DNA from: an uncultured Alistipes sp.
GTDB lineage: Bacteria > Bacteroidota > Bacteroidia > Bacteroidales > UBA932
Reading direction: 5' to 3'
Assembly: GCA_902388455.1 (NCBI GenBank)
Contig: CABMPD010000005.1
Location: 58,444-122,443, forward strand
Length of the DNA stretch: 64,000 nt
The translations under genes were made by a program, and so were the position numbers. The notes under the pieces were generated by a model. That model searched no databases and was not told where the DNA came from. It saw nothing but the letters and a program-made list of their open reading frames with translations. This document shows, one piece after another, positions 34,567 to 42,027 of this stretch; the first letter of the stretch is position 1; the number at the start of each line of letters is the position of its first letter.

Positions 34567-35178
34567 TCATATCTTGATAATTGCCCTCCAACCTTGAATT
34601 TCAAACAGTATGTAATCGTGCAGGATGGCCTCCATTTCCTGCCGTGACACGGAATGCATCAGCAGTTCCTCGAACATCGTGAACATCCATACCGTATGCA
34701 GGTGGATGATGAAGTCGGACACCGCCGTATTGATTTCGGGATGCTTCCGCTGCATGGACGCGAACCACGCCTTGACCAATTCCGTAGAACGGTCGGTATA
34801 ATTCTCGCGGAAGCGTTCCAATGAAGAACCTTGTGCACGGAACAGCAGGATTTCCATCAGTGCGCGGTGCTTGTCAATCAGCGAAACATATTCGTCAATG
34901 CAGGATTTCAGGTATTTTTCCGACCGCATCATCATAATATCCTCGCCCCGTATGCCGTGGTGTTCTTGCAGCATGGCTTCCAAAGCACACAAGACAGGAC
35001 GGACTACTTCACGGAACAATTCATCTTTATTCGTGAAGTAGTTATAGATATTTCCGACGCCAACACCTGACAACTCCGCTATTTCGCGCATGGAAGTCTT
35101 GGAATAGCCTTTCCTCTCGAATTGTTGTCTAGCAACCGCCAATATACGACCCCGTATGTCCTCTTTCAGCACTTGCAT
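34567..35178 (-). CDS. TetR-family transcriptional regulator
   Basis: 203 residues. N-terminal HTH: ILAVARQQFERKGYSKTSM, REIAELSGVGVGNIYNYFTNK, a canonical TetR DNA-binding domain ending by residue 60. The rest is a helical ligand-binding domain (MLQEHHGIRG to YDYILFEIQG). Adjacent to and probably the repressor of the ABC pair. Its own start lies 12 bases from a perfect 16-bp palindrome (35191-35206), a natural operator. The effector is unknown. Confidence 0.9.
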   Translation of the reverse strand: MQVLKEDIRGRILAVARQQFERKGYSKTSMREIAELSGVGVGNIYNYFTNKDELFREVVRPVLCALEAMLQEHHGIRGEDIMMMRSEKYLKSCIDEYVSLIDKHRALMEILLFRAQGSSLERFRENYTDRSTELVKAWFASMQRKHPEINTAVSDFIIHLHTVWMFTMFEELLMHSVSRQEMEAILHDYILFEIQGWRAIIKI

Positions 35179-35190
35179 TTACAGTGGTTT

Positions 35191-35206
35191 TACCTTTGCA
35201 AAGGTA
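35191..35206. promoter_or_regulatory. Perfect 16-bp palindrome (candidate TetR operator) containing divergent -7 boxes
   Basis: TACCTTTGCAAAGGTA reads the same on both strands, with TACCTTTG (TAnnTTTG) on each strand. It lies 13 bases from the tetR start on the minus strand. Binding of TetR here would block both promoters. Confidence 0.65.
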
Positions 35207-35284
35207 CAGGGCTTAAGGCTGTCCGGCAATACCTATTTATTGGGATTATCAACTTGCCGGAGTGCACAGCAAGTGGAAAATTCC

Positions 35285-35292
35285 TACCTTTG
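35285..35292 (+). promoter_or_regulatory. -7 box of the DUF4491 gene
   Basis: TACCTTTG, 21 bases before the ATG at 35314. Confidence 0.5.
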
Positions 35293-35313
35293 CAGTCCAA
35301 GAACTGTCAGAAT

Positions 35314-35601
35314 ATGAATTACGCGGGTATTGTCATCGGCTTAGGCACCTTTTTAATCATAGGGATGTTCCATCCCATAGTCATCAAGGCTGAATACTAT
35401 TTTGGAAAGCAGTGCTGGTGGGTTTTTCTGCTGGCCGGAGCGGGTGCGGCGGCAGGCTCGCTTTTTATCAGCAGCATCATCGTCTCCACCCTCGTCGGAG
35501 TAGTAGCTTTTTCCTGCTTCTGGTCCATCCTTGAGCTGTTCGAGCAGGAAAAACGGGTGGCCAAGGGCTGGTTTCCGCGCAATCCTAAACGGCAGCGGTA
35601 A
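35314..35601 (+). CDS. DUF4491 family small membrane protein
   Basis: 95 residues from ATG at 35314. Two hydrophobic segments (about 3-22 and 38-70) with an intervening HPIVIKAEYYFGKQCWWVF and the C-terminal tail ELFEQEKRVAKGWFPRNP, the pattern of the DUF4491 proteins widespread in Bacteroidetes. Membrane protein, role unknown. An in-frame upstream start at 35122 would overlap the promoter and is rejected. Confidence 0.85.
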   Translation: MNYAGIVIGLGTFLIIGMFHPIVIKAEYYFGKQCWWVFLLAGAGAAAGSLFISSIIVSTLVGVVAFSCFWSILELFEQEKRVAKGWFPRNPKRQR

Positions 35602-35904
35602 AATGTCTACGGCGGTACGCCCGGCACCCGCAGTCATCCGTGAAGCCGTGGCGGTCTATTGTTGTTCTGTCCATAAGATTTATTGTGTTTCAATTCACTC
35701 TACAAAGTGAAGCAAATATCATAAATGCGTCAAAAAAAACTTTTTTAAAATTTTTTCACATTTAAGTGGCTGATACCCAGCAAAGGTTTCTTATCAGTAA
35801 GTATCTGATTCCTAAGTGTCTACTTGCAGGATTAAAATAAACCGCGCATCTTTGCAGTGCAAAAGAGATAAAGAAACTTTTAGTAACTAATAAGGATCAA
35901 AGCA
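35602..35904. other. Intergenic region with the 5' stub of an hxlR gene
   Basis: 35655-35674 repeats, on the minus strand, the first 20 bases of the HxlR gene coding sequence found intact at 39735, and 35675-35773 matches the upstream region at 39736-39833. The rest of hxlR is absent here. Nothing recognised in 35774-35860; -7-like CATCTTTG precedes the MBL-like gene. Confidence 0.55.
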
Positions 35905-36738
35905 ATGAAAAAGGTACTGTTTATTTTATTTAATCTTCTAACTGTTACAGCTATGGCACAGACAAAAGGACGTTTCGAGGTACATGACCTCGGCAATTAC
36001 AGACTGCATGTCTACTACACTAACGATGCTCTCGGCGACGCAAGCTACATCATCGAGGGCAAGGATGCACTTGTCACTATGGAACAGCCGCTGTTCAAGG
36101 ACAATGTGGCTGAGTTCGACACTTATCTCTCCGAACTTGGCAAACCCGTGGAAAAGCGTATCACAGACTACCATGTGGGTGGAACAGGAAACCACGATGT
36201 GGTAATGGCTGAGGGGATGCCCGAATTTACCAAAGGTGAGATCTATGGCGGCATGATGAACGGTTTTGCCCAGGCATTCGGTGATGCTCTGACAGACATG
36301 CCTACGGGCAATGCAACTGAGGTGGCATTCGGTACGACCCAGACATGGGCGGGGGTTACCTTCGAGTTCCGCCCCGGTGCCAGCTCCGATTTTCCCGGTG
36401 CCAGCATCCTGATAGGCGGCAAGGCTTACTACACCCACTGGACTCCGGCAAAGGCGCATGTCAGCCACCTGCAGATATCATCACCTGCAGCAATTGACGC
36501 TGAGATTGCGGAAGCTGAAAACTCATTGGCTTCTGGTGCGGAGCTGTTCATCGGCGGACACGGTGGTGCTGCCACACGCAATGCGGTGGAGTTCAAGATC
36601 GCCTATCTGAAAAAGATGAAGGAGCTGCTTGCGGCCAACGAAACGGCAGAGGCTTTCACGGATGCCATGAAACAGGCATGGCCCGGACTTCCCGGAGAAG
36701 CCGGATTGGAAGATTTGGGCAAGGCACTCTACAAATAA
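35905..36738 (+). CDS. Secreted metallo-beta-lactamase-fold-like protein
   Basis: 277 residues with signal peptide (MKKVLFILFNLLTVTAMAQ). The layout resembles MBL-fold proteins: strand GDASYIIEGKDALVTME, then DYHVGGTGNHDVVMAEGM in place of H-x-H-x-D-H, and GGHGGAATRNAVEF near the later metal-site strand. The metal motif is incomplete, so it may be non-hydrolytic or use fewer residues. It precedes a flavin-oxidase-like gene, and the decayed copy of the same pair lies at 39841-39967. Substrate unknown. Confidence 0.65.
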   Translation: MKKVLFILFNLLTVTAMAQTKGRFEVHDLGNYRLHVYYTNDALGDASYIIEGKDALVTMEQPLFKDNVAEFDTYLSELGKPVEKRITDYHVGGTGNHDVVMAEGMPEFTKGEIYGGMMNGFAQAFGDALTDMPTGNATEVAFGTTQTWAGVTFEFRPGASSDFPGASILIGGKAYYTHWTPAKAHVSHLQISSPAAIDAEIAEAENSLASGAELFIGGHGGAATRNAVEFKIAYLKKMKELLAANETAEAFTDAMKQAWPGLPGEAGLEDLGKALYK

Positions 36739-36825
36739 TGCATACTGAGTGATGACGCTTCGGGCAGTGTGACTTCAAGCACAGTCCGAAGCCTTTTTCA
36801 ATCAATGGATAAACGGACTTCAATC

Positions 36826-37236
36826 ATGGAAAAGGCATTGGAATTTCTAAGCAGTCATAAGGATGTGGCTTTTGGCACCGTGGAGCAGGACAAACCCAAA
36901 ATCCGGGTGTTCCAGATTATGAAACAGGAAGGGCATACTCTTTACTTCGCAACTTCTCCGCATAAGGAAGTGTACCGCCAACTGCAGGAGAACCCCAACA
37001 TCGAGTTGCTCGCCATGGACGGCAATGTATCCGTGCGGGTGACCGGACGCGCTTTGTTTGATGTATCGGATGACGTGGCACGTGAAATCTACGCGGATAA
37101 TCCGGTTCTGCCACGCCTGTACAGGCAATATACCGATTTGGTTTATTTCCGCCTGCCTGTAGCTAAATTGGATTATTACGACCTGACACCGACACCTCCC
37201 GCTTTTGAGCATTATGAATACAGTGAGCAGGATTGA
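36826..37236 (+). CDS. Pyridoxamine 5'-phosphate oxidase-like flavoprotein
   Basis: 136 residues from ATG at 36826 (MEKALEFLSSHKDVAFGTV); ATG at 36805 is an alternative. Split-barrel FMN-binding fold: KPKIRVFQIM, LYFATSPHKEVYRQL, NVSVRVTGRALF. Small members of this family reduce or bind flavins, haem or quinones. It sits 87 bases after the MBL-like gene. The C-terminal segment (PAFEHYEY) appears again in the remnant at 39943-39967. Substrate unknown. Confidence 0.82.
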   Translation: MEKALEFLSSHKDVAFGTVEQDKPKIRVFQIMKQEGHTLYFATSPHKEVYRQLQENPNIELLAMDGNVSVRVTGRALFDVSDDVAREIYADNPVLPRLYRQYTDLVYFRLPVAKLDYYDLTPTPPAFEHYEYSEQD

Positions 37237-37286
37237 GAATTTGCGGTACATACTCCGGACTCTGCTTGCCGAACGGGAGGCAGCGA

Positions 37287-37568
37287 ATGGTACGCAAGTA
37301 TAATGAACGCTATCAGGACTTTCTGGGAAAGGCTTGCGATGGCAATGCTCTTCTGCTGGAACTCGGCGTAGGCTACAACACTCCGACCATCATCCGTTTC
37401 CCATTTGAGCGGCTGGCATCTCAAAGGAAAAACATCACATTGGTGCGCATCAACCTGGATTATCCAAATGCACAAGTACCAAAGAGTCATTTCATCTCTT
37501 TTGATGAAAGCTGTAGAAAGATACTGCAAGATTTAGACTACACTGAACAAACGCGCGGATACAAATAA
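37287..37568 (+). pseudogene. Sir2-family (sirtuin) deacylase remnant, C-terminal third
   Basis: 93 residues. RKYNERYQDFLGKACDG, LLLELGVGYNTPTIIRFPFE, TLVRINLDYP and HFISFDESCRKILQDLDY match the C-terminal region of the Bacteroides Sir2-like deacylases (about 280 residues long). The catalytic N-terminal two thirds, with the GAGxS and HG motifs, are missing. There is no start of the right length upstream, only disrupted frames before it, so the gene is truncated by an earlier deletion. Confidence 0.65.
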
Positions 37569-37626
37569 AGCCCGTAATATAACATAAATGTCCGGCTGAC
37601 AGGAACACTGTCATATACTGAACCGT

Positions 37627-37776
37627 TACTTTATCTTATAAAAAAATCATAGATAAAGTAGTAACTCGGCATTATGCTGCATTGGTGAGTTTATACTTTT
37701 ACTCAAATATTTTATGAGATAAAGTACAAACTCACTCTTTGAAATTTGGCAGATACATATGGATTGAGTATCTTTG
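37627..37776 (+). promoter_or_regulatory. Nested inverted repeats and promoter before the DUF234 ATPase
   Basis: TACTTTATCT (37627-37636) faces AGATAAAGTA (37651-37660), a perfect 10-bp pair. GTGAGTTTATACTTT (37685-37699) faces AAAGTACAAACTCAC (37721-37735), 14 of 15 matching. The -7 box TATCTTTG is at 37769-37776. All share the core AAAGTA, so this may be a multi-site operator. Confidence 0.6.
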
Positions 37777-37792
37777 CAGAAACGGAAATATT

Positions 37793-39226
37793 ATGCAGGA
37801 CAGACTGGTTTCACGAAACAGGGAATGTGACGAACTGCAGCGGTGTCTGGAATCAGACCGCTCCGAATTTGTCATCATCAGCGGACGGAGGCGTATCGGC
37901 AAGACATATCTCATAGACAAGTTCTTCAACTATAAATATGATTTCACCTTTGTCGGCGAGCACAACACTCCGGCTTCGGTGCAGATACAGAATTTCATGA
38001 GGGCGATCAAGCGTCATTCGAAAAGAAGACAGCCGAAAGCCGGGACATGGTATGATGCCTTCAATGCGCTTGAAGATTATCTGGAGACATTGCCTTCAGA
38101 CCGGAAAAAAGTCATATTCATTGATGAAATGCCTTGGATGGATACGCAGAGGTCGAATTTTGTCAATGCCCTGGAAACATTCTGGAACGGCTGGGGCAAC
38201 AGGCGCACAGACATCATGCTCATCGCCACAGGATCGGCGACATCATGGATGGCGGACAAGATAGAAGCCAATCAGGGAGGATTGCACGCAAGAGTGACCT
38301 GCAACCTGCATCTTTCCCCGTTCAATCTGCATGAGACGGAAGAATATCTGAGGCAGCGCAACTGCAGATGGGACAGATACCAGATTCTGCAATGTTATAT
38401 GATATTCGGCGGCGTTCCCTTTTACCTGAGCCTCCTGAATACCTCTGACAGTCTTGCACAGAACATTGACCGGCTCTTTTTTGCAGATGGTGCCCATCTC
38501 AAAGGGGAATTCGACGAACTGTACAATGCTTTGTTCAGCAATGCCGACACATATATATCAATAGTCAGGCTATTGTCGGAGAACAAGTCGGGACTGACAA
38601 GGGAGGACATAGTAAGAGCCACAGGTCTGGAAGGCTCTTTCTTGAGCAAGATACTGAAGAATCTTGAACGCTGCGATTTCGTAACTCGTCTGACACATTT
38701 CGGAAGCAAAACCCGGGGAAGCATTTTCAGGCTTACGGACTTCTTTACATTGTTTTATTACAAGTTCATAGAATCCAACAATGCCAAGGATGAAAGGTGG
38801 TGGAGCAACAACATGGATTCCCGCAGCGTCTCTGCATGGATGGGACTCAGTTTTGAACTTGTGTGTCTGGCACATCACCGGCAGATAAAGGCGGCACTCG
38901 GAATAGCCGGTGTCGGAACGGCCATATCCTCATGGAGAAGCAAGGCAGATCCTGACAAAAACATGCCTGGCTTCCAGATTGATATGATTATCGAGCGAGC
39001 AGACCGTATCATCCACTTGTGCGAAATGAAGTTCAGCACTGACCGCTATGCCATTACTGATAATTACGAGATGAGACTCCGTGAACGGATGGGATTGTTC
39101 CGTATGGCGACAAAGACCAGAAAGACATTGGTAATCACATTTGTCACCACATACGGAGTGGTGGATGGAAAACATAAAAGTATCGTCCACAGTGAGGTCA
39201 CCATGGACGACCTTTTCAAATCATAG
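37793..39226 (+). CDS. ATP-binding protein with C-terminal DUF234 (archaeal-type ATPase)
   Basis: 477 residues from ATG at 37793. Walker A GRRRIGKT (31-38), Walker B VIFIDEMPW, sensor-like IATGSATSWM, winged-helix-like middle (SGLTREDIVRATGLEGSFL) and a C-terminal nuclease-like part (FQIDMIIERADRIIHLCEMK, matching D-x(n)-E-x-K). Solitary members of this family occur widely in gut Bacteroidetes; suggestions include nucleic-acid-linked or toxin-like roles. It shows strongly AT-rich upstream DNA with nested inverted repeats, and has no obvious partner. Confidence 0.88.
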   Translation: MQDRLVSRNRECDELQRCLESDRSEFVIISGRRRIGKTYLIDKFFNYKYDFTFVGEHNTPASVQIQNFMRAIKRHSKRRQPKAGTWYDAFNALEDYLETLPSDRKKVIFIDEMPWMDTQRSNFVNALETFWNGWGNRRTDIMLIATGSATSWMADKIEANQGGLHARVTCNLHLSPFNLHETEEYLRQRNCRWDRYQILQCYMIFGGVPFYLSLLNTSDSLAQNIDRLFFADGAHLKGEFDELYNALFSNADTYISIVRLLSENKSGLTREDIVRATGLEGSFLSKILKNLERCDFVTRLTHFGSKTRGSIFRLTDFFTLFYYKFIESNNAKDERWWSNNMDSRSVSAWMGLSFELVCLAHHRQIKAALGIAGVGTAISSWRSKADPDKNMPGFQIDMIIERADRIIHLCEMKFSTDRYAITDNYEMRLRERMGLFRMATKTRKTLVITFVTTYGVVDGKHKSIVHSEVTMDDLFKS

Positions 39227-39265
39227 GAATGTTACTGTTACGGAAGTCGGCCTACCATTGTCCTT

Positions 39266-39354
39266 TCAGCTTCTCCACCAGCAGATGGGCGATACGCCGA
39301 ACTGCCGCTTGAAGGCGATGGAGAAATGAGAGCGGTTCTTGAAGCGACGGTGGA
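39266..39354 (-). pseudogene. AraC-family regulator remnant, C-terminal HTH end
   Basis: On the minus strand this reads FKNRSHFSIAFKRQFGVSP before a TGA at 39266-39268, the final HTH helix and P-x-x-W region of an AraC protein. The rest of the gene is absent; the HxlR stop lies a few bases away at 39361. Confidence 0.55.
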
Positions 39355-39360
39355 TGAGTG

Positions 39361-39735
39361 TTATTTATTATTGGCTTTTCTTCTGTTATTAATAATCGCA
39401 TCCTTATTTTCCAATGCCCATTCTATCAGCGCATTGATATGCGGTAACAAAGAGTGCGTCCGCTCGGTCAGCGCATATTCCACCCTGGGAGGTACTTCGG
39501 GGTATATTGTGCGGGTGACATAGCCGTCCTCCTCCAGAGTGCGCAAGGTTACGGTCAGCATCTTCTGCGAGATGTCGGGGATTTGACGCTGCAACTCTTT
39601 GAAACGTATTCTTTCTTTGCCAGCTTTGTCCAGCGTGTATATGACCAGAAGCGACCATTTGTCGCAAAGCCTGGCGAGAATATTCCGTATCGGGCAATCG
39701 GGGAATACAGCATCTTCTATTGTTGTTCTGTCCAT
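39361..39735 (-). CDS. HxlR-family transcriptional regulator
   Basis: 124 residues. The HxlR winged helix is complete: CPIRNILARLCDKWSLLVIY, RFKELQRQIPDISQKMLTVT, LRTLEEDGYVTRTIYPEVPP and RVEYALTERTHSLLPHI. The conserved Cys in this family's redox sensors is C14 here. Its promoter region is the same as the region upstream of the MBL-like gene at 35905. In intact loci the two genes are probably divergent with shared control; here the partner survives only as the fusion at 39841-39967. Confidence 0.88.
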   Translation of the reverse strand: MDRTTIEDAVFPDCPIRNILARLCDKWSLLVIYTLDKAGKERIRFKELQRQIPDISQKMLTVTLRTLEEDGYVTRTIYPEVPPRVEYALTERTHSLLPHINALIEWALENKDAIINNRRKANNK

Positions 39736-39840
39736 AAGATTTATTGTATTTCAATTCACTCTACAAAGGTAAGCAAATATCATAAATGCGTCAAAAAACT
39801 TTTTTTTAAAAATTTTTTCACATTTAGGCAGCTGGTTCCT

Positions 39841-39967
39841 ATTACGATGGAACATCCTCTGTTCAAAGACTATATGGCTGAGTTTGACATTTATCTCTCC
39901 GAACTTGGCAAACCCGTGGAGAAGCGTATCACTTTTTACACCTCCGGTCCTCGAGCATTACGAATAG
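39841..39967 (+). pseudogene. Deletion-fused remnants of an MBL-like gene and a flavin-oxidase-like gene
   Basis: 39841-39932 matches 36075-36165 of the MBL-like gene (MEHPLFKDYMAEFD vs MEQPLFKDNVAEFD). It then jumps at about 39940, in another frame, to the flavin-oxidase end (TPPVLEHYE then TAG at 39965-39967) matching 37191-37218. The upstream promoter region is shared too. So this is a second copy of the hxlR/mbl/ppox cassette from which most of mbl and ppox have been lost. Confidence 0.65.
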
Positions 39968-39993
39968 CTGCTGCTTTCCTTAACAGAGCAGAT

Positions 39994-40443
39994 TCACAGA
40001 CGTTTCATCCTGAGAATAGGGAAGGGGTTGCCCTGATCATCGGTGCTGTCCCGGCGGAATGTGCGGAATCCCATCCTCCCGTAGAATCTAACGGCCGAGG
40101 GGTTCTGCTCATTGACATCGACATACTGCACATCCTGTTCTGAAAACGCCTTCTGGATCAACATTCTCCCTATGCCTTTGCGGAAATAGTCCGGATGGAG
40201 AAACAGCATTTCTATCTTGCCGGACTGGATGCCCATGAATCCGATGCGGACATTCTCATCTTCAACCACCCATAACGTCTCGATCTGCCGGATGGCCTCC
40301 TCCGCCTGAGGGCAGAGGCTCCGGATATCGTCCTCCGCCAGAAAATGGTGGCTGGCGCGGACGGAAGCATCCCATATTCCGAGCAGTCCGGCTATGAGCT
40401 CCGGGGTCCTGAAGTCTTTTTCAATGCTGTTGATTTGCACCAT
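39994..40443 (-). CDS. GNAT N-acetyltransferase
   Basis: 149 residues from ATG at 40443, which overlaps the end of lgt by 23 bases. Acetyl-CoA site: IEMLFLHPDYFRKGIGRMLI (the R/Q-x-x-G-x-G/A motif), then VDVNEQNPSAVRFYGRMGF. A typical RimI-like GNAT fold; target is unknown. Co-directional with and overlapping lgt, so cotranscribed. Confidence 0.85.
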   Translation of the reverse strand: MVQINSIEKDFRTPELIAGLLGIWDASVRASHHFLAEDDIRSLCPQAEEAIRQIETLWVVEDENVRIGFMGIQSGKIEMLFLHPDYFRKGIGRMLIQKAFSEQDVQYVDVNEQNPSAVRFYGRMGFRTFRRDSTDDQGNPFPILRMKRL

Positions 40444-41284
40444 GCCGGACAGTATTGTTCTGGATCCTTGCCGGACCGCCTTTTCTGGCACTCCATATCA
40501 AAAGCAGGATGCCGGTCAGGATGAAGGGCAGGCTCAGCCATTGTCCCATGTTGAGAACCATACCGGCCTCGAAGGCAGACTGATCCTGCTTGATGAATTC
40601 TATAAGAAACCTCATGCCGAAGAGGACGATGAGGAAAATGCCGAAGATGGTGCCGGTGCGCAGCCTGTCGAGTCTGGTGCGGTACAGCCACAGGAGGATG
40701 AGGCCGAGGATGCAGTAGCTGAGGGCCTCGTATATCTGGGTGGGGTGATGCGGCAGGCCGTCTCCCCGGGGGTCTCTTACGAAGATGAAGCCCCACGGAA
40801 GGTCCGTATATGTGCCGTATATCTCAGAGTTCATGAGGTTGCCCAGGCGTATCATCATGCCGGCGAAACAGACAGGAATAACGAGGCGGTCGATGATCTG
40901 GATATATCCGAAGCCGTATTTTATGCCGTATTTGTGCACGTACCACCACATGGCCAGCAGTACGCCTATTGCTCCTCCGTGCGAGGCCAGGCCGCCTTCC
41001 CTGGTCATCAGTATCTTCCAGGGATGGGACAGGTAGTATTCCGGGTCGTAGAACAAGCAATGCCCCAGCCGGGCTCCGACGATAGTTCCTATGAAGAGTG
41101 CAATCAGAAGCGGGTCCAGCGCCTCGGTCGGCAGGCCCTCTCTTCTGTAGAATGAGCGCATGATCCAGTAGCCGATAGGGAAGATGCCCGCAACGAAAAA
41201 GAGGCTGTACCATCTTATGCCGAAATCTCCTATGGTCAGGATGAAAGGGTTGACGTCCCATGTGACTGTGAGCAGGTTGAGCAT
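40421..41284 (-). CDS. lgt: Prolipoprotein diacylglyceryl transferase
   Basis: 287 residues, seven hydrophobic segments. The lgt pattern is complete: GARLGHCLFYDPEYY, ASHGGAIGVLLAMW (the H-G-G motif), MIRLGNLMNSEIYG, RDPRGDGLPHHPTQIYEA and GMRFLIEFIKQDQ. It transfers diacylglycerol from phosphatidylglycerol to the lipobox cysteine at the inner membrane; several lipoproteins are encoded in this window. A minus-strand -7 box TATATTTG is at 41323-41330. Confidence 0.96.
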   Translation of the reverse strand: MLNLLTVTWDVNPFILTIGDFGIRWYSLFFVAGIFPIGYWIMRSFYRREGLPTEALDPLLIALFIGTIVGARLGHCLFYDPEYYLSHPWKILMTREGGLASHGGAIGVLLAMWWYVHKYGIKYGFGYIQIIDRLVIPVCFAGMMIRLGNLMNSEIYGTYTDLPWGFIFVRDPRGDGLPHHPTQIYEALSYCILGLILLWLYRTRLDRLRTGTIFGIFLIVLFGMRFLIEFIKQDQSAFEAGMVLNMGQWLSLPFILTGILLLIWSARKGGPARIQNNTVRHGANQQH

Positions 41285-41322
41285 GTCGGTCTGTTTTCTG
41301 TCTGTGTTTGTGAATGTTCTGA

Positions 41323-41330
41323 CAAATATA
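41323..41330 (-). promoter_or_regulatory. -7 box of lgt
   Basis: TATATTTG on the minus strand, about 40 bases before the lgt ATG. Confidence 0.5.
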
Positions 41331-41422
41331 CGCAGAATTCTTTAATGTGGCTGGAATAGGAGTAACTTTATACTTTGTGATTTTATCAAGAGGTGGGGCA
41401 GTTTCAGTACGAGGGAAATGGC

Positions 41423-41744
41423 AGTCTGTTCAGCCATATTCTATGTATCTTGTTAGTTCACATAGAATTACATAAGATGTGTGATTTACAGACTGCGGGT
41501 TGTCACTTATTGTCTGTAATTCTATTTTTCGTGTATAACGCTGTTTAACAATACTTTGCAAGAATTATCCGTCTACAGACTCATCCTGGAGAGAATGTGT
41601 TGACCGCATACAATCCATGCCACAACACTTTCCAGGTGCATTTATAAGAAGCCCATGCACCAGAGTATAGGTCAGTCTGTTGTCGTTATGACTTCGTAAT
41701 TGTGTGTTAACCATGCATATATTCTAAACTGTCAATTACAGACT
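41423..41744 (+). repeat. Copy B of the three-unit intergenic element
   Basis: Boxes at 41423 AGTCTGT, 41488 ACAGACT, 41512 GTCTGT, 41575 ACAGACT, 41674 AGTCTGT, 41738 ACAGACT, giving units of 72, 70 and 71 bp with the same spacing as copy A (65/24/63/99/64 start to start). In the long spacer CCTGGA/TCCAGG is kept, GTGTTG/CAACAC replaces TGCTG/CAGCA and GGTGCAT/ATGCACC replaces GGCG/CGCC, compensatory changes that keep pairing. No reading frame of note. Located between lgt (divergent) and a region with short repeats; nothing else is recognised in 41331-42027 apart from those. Confidence 0.75.
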
Positions 41745-41865
41745 GCTGACGGTGCTGTCAGGATAGGATAACAAAAGTGAAATAGAGTCAATGGTTGACT
41801 GACTTCCCGAATTGGATGGTCAGTCTCCGGTAGGCTGACGGCAGGAGAGCTGCCGGAATCTGAAG

Positions 41866-41901
41866 CCGATTTTTGTAGAGGAATTTTCTCAGCAAATAAA
41901 A
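41866..41901 (+). repeat. Short repeat R1, copy 1
   Basis: About 36 bases ending TCTCAGCAAATAAAA match 42973-43009. Partner R2 is seen at 42913-42957 and 44272-44315. Confidence 0.5.
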
Positions 41902-41992
41902 GCACATGTTTATCCGTAATATTACCCCTATATCGAGTAACATTTGCTTGCTTAAATCCGTGTCGGCATTAGATTCGTCTCTGGATTTTTCA

Positions 41993-42000
41993 TACTTTTG
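41993..42000 (+). promoter_or_regulatory. -7 box of the DUF169 gene
   Basis: TACTTTTG, 27 bases before the ATG at 42028. Confidence 0.5.
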
Positions 42001-42027
42001 TAACTGTTGATTATTAACGATAGGACA

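Noticed and set aside
35905..36738. A functional metallo-beta-lactamase (antibiotic resistance)
   Set aside because: The H-x-H-x-D-H motif is not complete; only an MBL-fold-like assignment is supported.
40994..41040. A CCT-rich hairpin in lgt as a regulatory site
   Set aside because: It lies inside the coding region and reflects codon usage.
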